A DNA stretch of 64,000 nucleotides from Pseudomonas sp. GM50 (GTDB lineage Bacteria > Pseudomonadota > Gammaproteobacteria > Pseudomonadales > Pseudomonadaceae), in the NCBI RefSeq assembly GCF_000282375.1, contig NZ_AKJK01000101.1, positions 1-64,000 on the forward strand. The letters are read 5' to 3'. A program made the position numbers and the translations under genes. This document shows positions 57,881 to 64,000 of the stretch, piece after piece. The notes beneath the pieces are model-generated. The model saw only the letters and a list, made by a program, of their open reading frames with translations, was not told the DNA's origin and did no database searches. The number at the start of each line of letters is the position of its first letter. Positions within the stretch are counted from its first letter, which is position 1.

Positions 57881-59296
57881 ATGAACGGGAGTCGCCCCTT
57901 GAATAACCATCAGAGTCCGCCGGACCCGACAGTCCTTGCCCGAGCAGCGGCCAAGGTCAAACGTCATGTGCTGCCGCTGTTCGTGGTGATGTTCATCGTC
58001 AACTACATCGACCGGGTCAACATCGGCTTCGTGCGCAGCCACCTGGAAACCGACCTGGGCATTGGCGCCGCGGCCTATGGCTTGGGTGCCGGGCTGTTTT
58101 TCATCGGTTACGCGATCTTCGAAGTGCCTTCCAATATGTTGCTGCAACGCTACGGTGCCCGCGCCTGGTTGACGCGCATTATGTTCACCTGGGGCGCGGC
58201 GGCGATGGCCATGGCCTTTGTGCGCGGCGAAACGAGTTTCTATGTGCTGCGCTTCATTCTTGGCGCCGCCGAGGCGGGGTTTTTCCCCGGCATCATTTAC
58301 TACTTCACCCAATGGCTGCCATCGACCGAACGGGGCAAGGCCATGGCGATCTTCCTCAGCGGTTCGGCCATTGCCTCGGTGATTTCCGGTCCGGTGTCCG
58401 GCGCGCTGCTGCACGTCAGCGGTTTCAGCCTGCACGGTTGGCAGTGGATGTTCCTGATTGAAGGCTTTGCCTCCATCGTGCTCTGTGGGTTTGTCTGGTT
58501 CTGGCTGCAATCCCATCCACGTCAGGCGAATTGGCTTAGCGCCGAAGAAAGGGATGCACTGGTCAGCGCCATTGCCCAGGAACAGCAGGCTCGCGAAGCC
58601 ATGCAGACGGTCAAACCGTCGATGTTCAAATTGCTCGCCGATCGGCAGATAGCTCTGTTCTGCTTTATCTACTTTTCCATCGCCCTGACGATTTATGGCG
58701 CCACGTTCTGGCTGCCCAGCATGATCAAGAAAATGGGCAACCTGGGCGACTTCCAGGTCGGCCTGTTCAACTCGATCCCGTGGATCATTTCCATTCTGGC
58801 GATGTATGGCTTCGCCGCCATGGCCAGCAAATGGAAATACCAGCAGGCCTGGGTGGCCGTGACGCTGGTGATTGCCGCATTTGGCATGTTCATGTCGACC
58901 ACCGGCGGGCCGATCTTCGCCTTCGTCGCCATCTGTTTTGCGGCCATTGGTTTCAAGGCGGCTTCAGCATTGTTCTGGCCGATTCCCCAAGGCTATCTGG
59001 ATGCGCGCATTGCCGCGGCGGTGATCGCGCTGATCAACTCCATCGGTAATCTCGGCGGTTTCGTCGCGCCGACTGCGTTCGGTTTCCTGGAGCAGACCAC
59101 CGGTTCCATCGAAGGCGGTTTGTACGGCCTGGCGGCCACTTCTCTGGTGGCGGCCGTGGTGATCTTTTTTGCCCGCACTGCACCGCGTGGCGACCCGCGC
59201 CGCTCGCTCACCGGTAAACCGGTCGACGTCGCAGCAGCAAAAAATCCTGTCAGTCATCAAGCCTTGAATACCGAGCCAAAGGGAGCTGCCTCTTGA
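57881..59296 (+). CDS. gudP: MFS sugar-acid transporter (GudP-like, ACS family)
   Basis: A 471-residue permease of the anion:cation symporter family. TM1 HVLPLFVVMFIVNYIDRVNIGFV contains the family motif NYIDRVNIG, and the second half carries IYFSIALTIYGATFWLP. Family members carry glucarate, galactarate or other sugar acids, and a glucarate-dehydratase-like gene overlaps its stop. The leader AAAAAAACAATGAA at 57872-57885 is an A-rich Hfq/Crc-type motif at the start codon. ATG at 57881 is the likely start. Confidence 0.85.
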   Translation: MNGSRPLNNHQSPPDPTVLARAAAKVKRHVLPLFVVMFIVNYIDRVNIGFVRSHLETDLGIGAAAYGLGAGLFFIGYAIFEVPSNMLLQRYGARAWLTRIMFTWGAAAMAMAFVRGETSFYVLRFILGAAEAGFFPGIIYYFTQWLPSTERGKAMAIFLSGSAIASVISGPVSGALLHVSGFSLHGWQWMFLIEGFASIVLCGFVWFWLQSHPRQANWLSAEERDALVSAIAQEQQAREAMQTVKPSMFKLLADRQIALFCFIYFSIALTIYGATFWLPSMIKKMGNLGDFQVGLFNSIPWIISILAMYGFAAMASKWKYQQAWVAVTLVIAAFGMFMSTTGGPIFAFVAICFAAIGFKAASALFWPIPQGYLDARIAAAVIALINSIGNLGGFVAPTAFGFLEQTTGSIEGGLYGLAATSLVAAVVIFFARTAPRGDPRRSLTGKPVDVAAAKNPVSHQALNTEPKGAAS

Positions 59297-60567
59297 AAAT
59301 CAAACGCGTCACCGTCACCCCCATCGCCTTCCGTGATCCGCCGCTGCTCAATGCCAGTGGCATTCACGAACCCTTCGCGCTGCGCTCGATCATCGAGATC
59401 GAGAGCGACAATGGCTACATCGGCCTGGGCGAAAGCTACGGGGACGCCCCGGCGTTGGCGATTCAACAGCAATTGCAAAGTCAGCTGATCGGTCTCGACC
59501 CGTTCAACCTCAACCAGTTACGCGCCATCGTGCAGGCCACCGTGGCGGCAAACAAAACCCAGAGCATCGCCGGTGCAGAACTGGCGCCTGGCTCTCACGC
59601 CAGCAAAGCGGTAAGCAACGCGTATTCGGCGTTCGAAGTGGCGTTTCTCGATCTACAGGCGCATTCCCTGAACGTGCCATTGGTGGACCTGCTGGGCGGG
59701 GCGATTCGTGATGAGGTGCCGTTCAGCGCCTATCTGTTCTTCAAGTACGCGCAACACATCGATTCCCCCTACAAACCGGATAGCTGGGGCGAGGCGTTGA
59801 GTGAAGAGCAGATCGTCGCCCAGGCCCGGCGCATGATCGAAGCCTATGGCTTCAAGAGCATCAAACTCAAGGCCGGCGCACTGCCGCCGGAGCATGAAGT
59901 GTCGTGCATCAAAGCGCTGAAAAAGGCCTTTCCCGGCTACCCGCTGCGCATCGACCCGAACGGCAACTGGTCGCTGGAAACCTCGATTCGCATGGCCGAA
60001 CTGCTGGGCGATGACCTGCAGTATTACGAAGACCCGACACCAGGCCTCGACGGCATGGCCGAACTGCACAAACGCACCGGTCTGCCTCTGGCGACTAATA
60101 TGGTGGTCACTGACTTTGATGAGTTCCGCCGCAGCGTAGCCCTGAACAGCGTGCAGATCGTGCTCGCCGACCATCATTACTGGGGTGGCCTGCGCGACAC
60201 CCAGGCGCTGGCGAAAATGTGCGACACCTTCGGCCTTGGCGTGTCCATGCATTCCAATTCGCACTTGGGCATCAGCCTGATGGCCATGGCGCATGTCGCC
60301 GCTTCGGTGCCGAACCTCGATTACGCCTGTGACACCCATTACCCCTGGCAGGAACCGGACGAGGAGGTGATCAAGGGCGGTAAGTTGCCCATCGTCGATG
60401 GCTGCGTGAAAATCACCCGTGCACCAGGGTTAGGCCTTGAACTGGATCACGATCAATTGGGCAAACTGCATGATCAATACCTGACCTGCGGCATTCGTCA
60501 GCGCGATGACGTGAAGCAGATGCAGCGTTACAAGCCGGAGTGGAAGACGATCAAGCCGCGTTTTTGA
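59293..60567 (+). CDS. gudD: Glucarate-dehydratase-like enolase-superfamily enzyme
   Basis: A 424-residue mandelate-racemase-type enzyme. SIKLKAGALPPEHE gives the KxK catalytic lysine, LRIDPNGNWS and YYEDPTPGLDGM the metal ligands, ATNMVV the typical Asn strand, and HSNSHLGISLMAMAH the catalytic histidine region characteristic of glucarate dehydratase. It would dehydrate D-glucarate or a close acid sugar to a 5-keto-4-deoxy product. The length is slightly below E. coli GudD (446 aa), so a related acid-sugar dehydratase is possible. Start is TTG overlapping the permease stop, with GGGAG seven bases upstream. Confidence 0.85.
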   Translation: MKIKRVTVTPIAFRDPPLLNASGIHEPFALRSIIEIESDNGYIGLGESYGDAPALAIQQQLQSQLIGLDPFNLNQLRAIVQATVAANKTQSIAGAELAPGSHASKAVSNAYSAFEVAFLDLQAHSLNVPLVDLLGGAIRDEVPFSAYLFFKYAQHIDSPYKPDSWGEALSEEQIVAQARRMIEAYGFKSIKLKAGALPPEHEVSCIKALKKAFPGYPLRIDPNGNWSLETSIRMAELLGDDLQYYEDPTPGLDGMAELHKRTGLPLATNMVVTDFDEFRRSVALNSVQIVLADHHYWGGLRDTQALAKMCDTFGLGVSMHSNSHLGISLMAMAHVAASVPNLDYACDTHYPWQEPDEEVIKGGKLPIVDGCVKITRAPGLGLELDHDQLGKLHDQYLTCGIRQRDDVKQMQRYKPEWKTIKPRF

Positions 60568-60649
60568 TCGCGCATTCCCGCAAAAACCGGCAACTGTCCC
60601 TTCGCGCTTCGAACCGACTGGCATCAGGCGCGAAGGCAGTCAGAGCCGC

Positions 60650-61327
60650 TCATGTGTTATCCGGCGCCAGAAACCGTTGCTCGATGGCATCCGCAAACGG
60701 GTACAACGAAAACCAGGGCCTGGCTTCGTCGATCACCCGCTGAAATGACGGTCTCTGTACCAACCGGTCGAAATAAGCGCTCAAGTTCCGGTAGTCGTCG
60801 GGGAACGGCACGAGCGTGCTGGCATAGAAAAGTGCCGGGGCGGCGGCGCAATCGGCCATGCTGAACTGCGGGCTGGCCACCCAGATTCTGGACGCCATCC
60901 GGCATTCGAGCATGCCGTACGCCGTTTCCAGCGTGGACCGCTCCCTGGTCAAATCACCGTTGGTCGCGTGTAGCCGATCACTGACAATCTGTTGCATCGG
61001 CACTTGTACATAATGGTCGAAGAAACGATCCCATAACCGCACCTCCAGCGCGCTATCCCAATCATCTGGAACCAGTCTGTGCTTGCCCGGATACCGTCGA
61101 TCCAGGTACTCGATGATGATGCTGGACTCCGGCAGATTCCGCTGGTGGGTATGGTCGCGAATAATCGGGAATTTTCCGATTGGCCACAATGCCTGAAGTT
61201 CTGCGCTGTCGGCAGCGTCCCCGAGATCGATGATCCTTCTCTCGAATTCGGTGCCGTTTTCGTAGAGCGCGATGAGTACTTTGTGGCAGAACGACGCCAG
61301 CGGATGGTAGTAAAGCGTCAGCGACAT
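60650..61327 (-). CDS. Glutathione S-transferase
   Basis: A 225-residue cytosolic GST. The N-terminal thioredoxin domain reads TLYYHPLASFCHKVLIALYENG with catalytic Ser/Cys region SFCHK, then GKFPIIRD (cis-Pro) and LPESSIIIEYL (glutathione Glu-Ser). The C-terminal helical domain starts around residue 90. RBS is GAGGAG. It is divergent from phaG. Substrate unknown; many pseudomonad GSTs of this kind are general detoxification enzymes. Confidence 0.88.
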   Translation of the reverse strand: MSLTLYYHPLASFCHKVLIALYENGTEFERRIIDLGDAADSAELQALWPIGKFPIIRDHTHQRNLPESSIIIEYLDRRYPGKHRLVPDDWDSALEVRLWDRFFDHYVQVPMQQIVSDRLHATNGDLTRERSTLETAYGMLECRMASRIWVASPQFSMADCAAAPALFYASTLVPFPDDYRNLSAYFDRLVQRPSFQRVIDEARPWFSLYPFADAIEQRFLAPDNT

Positions 61328-61635
61328 CTTTCAACTCCTCATTTGAGGTGAGGGGGCGAGAGCCCTGGAACGGATGAAGGTGGGGGCAATGAATAATCAT
61401 AGGCGGATGTTGGCGATGCGTCAGGGCCGCCACTTTCAGGCGTGCGTACTTGCACACGGGAAAATCCCTGCTTTACTCTGAACCGCTGGTCGGTTCGTGA
61501 CTTATTGGTCATGGCGTTCATCTCAGCGCCCTTGTACCGTTGTCGCTGGTTCGTGCTGTCAGGCTTGCCCGGAGGAAGCCGGATAGTCAATTGCGCTGTG
61601 TGTGTTGATCCAATTTGTTCAAGGAAGAGAGTGAC
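61328..61635. other. Intergenic region between GST and phaG
   Basis: This 308-base divergent region has no gene I can support. It must hold both promoters, but I see no clear consensus -35/-10, sigma-54 element, REP or palindrome in it. Confidence 0.5.
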
Positions 61636-62553
61636 ATGACGCTGAAAACTGCGATCGTCGAGATTGGTAAGAAGTACAAGGTTTATACCGAGCATTATCT
61701 CAACGCTACAGCCGACAAGACCATCATTCTGGTCAATGGCTCGCTGGCAACGACTGCATCCTTTGCCCAAACGGTGCGCTACCTGCGGCCACGCTTCAAC
61801 GTAGTCCTCTACGATCAGCCCTACGCCGGTCAATCGAAACAACACAACCTGCATGACCAACCGATCCGCAAGGAAGACGAGGCCGCAATCCTGTTGGAGT
61901 TGATCGAGCACTTTCGCGCGCAGCATGTGATGTCCTTTTCCTGGGGCGGGGCGGCGACCTTGCTGGCGCTGGCGCAGCATCCGCGGCGAATCGAAAAGGC
62001 AGTGATCAGTTCATTCGCCGCACGAATCAACACGCCGATGCGCGATTACCTGGAGAGCGGGCGGGATTTTCTCCAGGCGTGCGATCGGCGCAATGTCGGG
62101 CGCTTGATCAACAGCACCATCGGCAAGCACCTGCCGTCGCTGTTCAAGCGTTTCAATGAGCGCCATGTCAGCAGCCTGGACGAACACGAATACCGGCAGA
62201 TGCATTTTCACGTCAATGAGGTGCTGACCCAGGACACTCACTGCTACGTTTCCTGTGCCGATGCCATCGAAGTGCCGCTGCTGTTTATCAACGGCGAACG
62301 GGATGAGTACACCTCGGTGGAAGACGCCCGTCTGTTCGCAACTCATTCCCGTCAGGCGCAGTTTCAGACCATCAAGAACGCCGGGCACTTCCTCGATATG
62401 GAACACCCGACGGCCTGGAATGACACCCAGCAGGCTTTGCTGGGCTTTCTGCAACCGGTCGCCAAAATACCGAGCCAGCCCCGTGATCTGGCTTTCGGTA
62501 GTAAAGCGTCAGTGATTCCGCCCCTTCAGTCAGCTAACTGGGTGCGGCTTTAA
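61636..62553 (+). CDS. phaG: PhaG-type 3-hydroxyacyl-ACP thioesterase/transacylase
   Basis: A 305-residue alpha/beta-hydrolase-fold enzyme very like Pseudomonas PhaG: TIILVNGSLATTASFAQTVRYLRPRFNVVLYDQPYAG near residue 30, SFSWGGAATLLALAQHP with the active serine region, GKHLPSLFKRFNERHVSSLD, and NGERDEYTSVEDARLFA with the acid. PhaG diverts 3-hydroxyacyl groups from fatty-acid synthesis to CoA/free acids for medium-chain PHA; RhlA is the related HAA synthase. Start at 61636 follows AAGGAAGAGAG. The last eight codons overlap the convergent response-regulator gene. No PHA synthase is in the window. Confidence 0.92.
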   Translation: MTLKTAIVEIGKKYKVYTEHYLNATADKTIILVNGSLATTASFAQTVRYLRPRFNVVLYDQPYAGQSKQHNLHDQPIRKEDEAAILLELIEHFRAQHVMSFSWGGAATLLALAQHPRRIEKAVISSFAARINTPMRDYLESGRDFLQACDRRNVGRLINSTIGKHLPSLFKRFNERHVSSLDEHEYRQMHFHVNEVLTQDTHCYVSCADAIEVPLLFINGERDEYTSVEDARLFATHSRQAQFQTIKNAGHFLDMEHPTAWNDTQQALLGFLQPVAKIPSQPRDLAFGSKASVIPPLQSANWVRL

Positions 62554-62994
62554 CTGACGCAGCAACTCGATCTGATCTGCCGGGACCAGGGTGCGCAGGG
62601 CTTTATACAGCGCCCGGGTTTCAAGCAGGTTCCAGACGCGCAGCATGGTTTCGAGGGCGTCCAGTGGCTTGCTGATGAAGTCTTTGGCGCCCAGGGCCAG
62701 CGCACGCAGCCGGGTATCGCGGGTGGCGTCGGCGGTGAGCACGAGGATCGGCAGGTATTCGCCGGTCGGGATGCGCCGGTTGAGTTGTTCCAGTACGGCA
62801 AAGCCGTCGAACTCCGGCATGTGCAGGTCGAGAATCACCAGGTCAGGCTCGAAGCTGTTGAACAGGTCCAGGGTTCGCAGCGGCTGGGTACTGCTCAGTA
62901 CATTGCTCAGCCCTTCGCGGACAAGCAACTGCTCCATCAAATCGAGGTTGGGCCGTTGGTCGTCGATGATCAGAATGCGCAGGTCGGTGTTCAC
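62530..62994 (-). CDS. Response regulator, single receiver-domain
   Basis: A 154-residue protein with a complete receiver domain: acidic pair LIIDDQRPN, phosphoacceptor Asp in LVILDLHMPEFDGFAVL, Thr in LVLTADA and Lys in DFISKPLD. Only a short C-terminal helix follows; there is no DNA-binding or enzyme domain. The GTG start overlaps the stop of the hybrid kinase gene (GTGA), so the two form a phosphorelay pair. Confidence 0.9.
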   Translation of the reverse strand: MNTDLRILIIDDQRPNLDLMEQLLVREGLSNVLSSTQPLRTLDLFNSFEPDLVILDLHMPEFDGFAVLEQLNRRIPTGEYLPILVLTADATRDTRLRALALGAKDFISKPLDALETMLRVWNLLETRALYKALRTLVPADQIELLRQLKPHPVS

Positions 62995-64000
62995 ACGGGC
63001 TCCGGTAGATGCTGGTCAAGATGGGCGAGGAATGAAGGGATGTTAATCGGCTTGGTCAGCACCGCCGTCGCTCCCGCCTCCAGCAACGCCAGATGAGTGA
63101 GGTCGCTGGCATCGGCGGTGATCATCAGCACTGGAATGGCACGGGTGATGGAAGACTGGCGCAAGCGTTGCAGAACATTGAACCCATCCAGATCCGGCAG
63201 CGCCACGTCGAGCAAAATCAGTTGCGGCGCATGTTGACGGGCCAGGTCCAGGCCCATTTGCCCCTGCATGCTTGAGAGCAATTGGATGTGCGGTCGCCGT
63301 TGCAGCAGGGTTTCGATCAGGGCCAGGCTCGAGAGATTGTCTTCGATGCACAGCACTTTGCCCTGGTAATCGGGAGCGGCGAGGGCGGCCGTGACCGTTG
63401 GGTGGCTGATTCGTGCAACCGCTGGCTCGGTGACTGGCTGCAGGCGCACGAAGGGCAACTCCAGGGTGAAGCTTGCGCCTGCACCGGGCTGGCTTTTGAC
63501 AGTCAGGCTGCCGTTCATCATTTCCAGCAGACTCTTGCTCAAGGCCAGGCCCAGGCCGGTGCCTTCCACGTTCGGATCGGTCTCCAGACGCTCGAACGGC
63601 TTGAACAGTTGCTCCAGTCGATCGGCCGCAATGCCCTTGCCGGTATCGCAGACCGACACGGCAATGCGCTGTTGATCAACCCTGACTTCGATGTGCACCT
63701 GGCCCTGGGGCCGATTGTATTTGATCGCGTTGGATAACAAGTTCAGCAGCACCTGAACCAGGCGTTGCCGATCGGCGACGATCCCGCTGTCGGCGGCCAG
63801 CATCGGCAAATCGACCAATTGGATGCCGGCGTCGCAGGCCATGGGGGAAACCAGCGTCAGGGCTTCTTGCAGCACCACCGCCAAGGGCACGGCTTCAACA
63901 TTCAGTGGCAGGCGCCCGGCTTCGATCTTGGCGATGTCCAGCACCTCGTTGATCAGGGTCAACAGGTGTTGTCCGGCCCGCAGGATGTGACCAATTTGCG
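62991..64000 (-). CDS. Hybrid sensor histidine kinase, C-terminal part
   Basis: The gene continues past the right edge; only its last 336 codons are here. The window starts within the dimerisation helix (QIGHILRAGQHLLTLINEVLDIAKIEAG), so the phosphoacceptor histidine is outside. The HATPase domain is complete: NLLSNAIKYN (N box), VCDTGKGIAADRLEQLF (G1/F box) and GTGLGLALSKSLLEMM (G2). A receiver domain follows with LILLDVALPDLDGFNVL and TKPINI. It is co-translated with the receiver protein downstream. Confidence 0.9.
   Translation of the reverse strand, partial: QIGHILRAGQHLLTLINEVLDIAKIEAGRLPLNVEAVPLAVVLQEALTLVSPMACDAGIQLVDLPMLAADSGIVADRQRLVQVLLNLLSNAIKYNRPQGQVHIEVRVDQQRIAVSVCDTGKGIAADRLEQLFKPFERLETDPNVEGTGLGLALSKSLLEMMNGSLTVKSQPGAGASFTLELPFVRLQPVTEPAVARISHPTVTAALAAPDYQGKVLCIEDNLSSLALIETLLQRRPHIQLLSSMQGQMGLDLARQHAPQLILLDVALPDLDGFNVLQRLRQSSITRAIPVLMITADASDLTHLALLEAGATAVLTKPINIPSFLAHLDQHLPEPV

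Noticed and set aside
1..64000. CRISPR array, prophage, integron or insertion sequence
   Set aside because: The repeats seen are REP/REPIN elements; no regularly spaced direct repeats, integrase, transposase or tRNA attachment site was found.

Overview
The window reads as a chromosomal segment of a plant- or soil-associated Pseudomonas of the fluorescens complex. This rests on close recognition of Pseudomonas-type proteins (Ech, VanAB, PhaG, OprD porins), several Pseudomonas REP/REPIN repeat families, an ANR box, a Fur box, a HrpL (hrp) box and A-rich Hfq/Crc-type motifs. I saw no tRNA, rRNA, CRISPR array, phage or insertion sequence. All functional names come from reading translations and motifs by eye; no database search was possible.

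Region 1 (1-2.9 kb) is a type III secretion cassette on the minus strand: a full-match hrp box, a CesT-type chaperone (ShcA-like) and two tandem HopA1-family effectors. The second effector ends inside a REP sequence. A periplasmic binding protein, a FliB-like flagellin lysine methylase and a chemoreceptor follow (2.9-6.9 kb).

Region 2 (6.9-36.3 kb) is a large island for lignin-type phenylpropanoids. It encodes coniferyl alcohol oxidation (CalA plus an aromatic aldehyde dehydrogenase), feruloyl-CoA synthetase, hydratase/lyase and vanillin dehydrogenase (Fcs, Ech, Vdh), a thiolase (Aat), and vanillate demethylase with its regulator (VanA, VanB, VanR). This would carry coniferyl alcohol through ferulate, feruloyl-CoA, vanillin and vanillate to protocatechuate. 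Around the enzymes sit a DUF1302/DUF1329/YCF48/RND envelope module, an OprD porin, an AAHS permease, a SphA/MetA-type outer-membrane protein, a frameshifted MFS gene, an amidase and an HSL-type esterase. Regulation can be read directly: a V4R-domain sigma-54 activator facing a -24/-12 promoter with an upstream palindrome, a MarR repressor (FerR-like) with four similar operator sites across 20 kb, paired VanR operators 63 bp apart, and A-rich Hfq/Crc-type motifs at many translation starts.

Region 3 (36.3-47.5 kb) holds a five-gene envelope operon (DUF3313 lipoprotein, two half-size PqiA proteins, PqiB, PqiC) with a divergent TetR regulator, two TonB-dependent receptors meeting at a REPIN, and a DUF3422 membrane protein.

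Region 4 (47.6-52.9 kb) holds three consecutive RraA-fold (HMG/CHA aldolase family) genes with one-base overlaps, then an aminotransferase. A divergent LysR regulator and an alpha/beta hydrolase follow, and the same operator element lies in front of both transcription units. This is the least familiar system in the window.

Region 5 (52.9-64 kb) holds an ANR-box-preceded universal stress protein and phosphoribosyltransferase, a homospermidine synthase, a small secreted protein, a LysR/MFS/glucarate-dehydratase-like set, a GST, a PhaG-type transacylase, and a response regulator with a hybrid histidine kinase that runs off the right edge.
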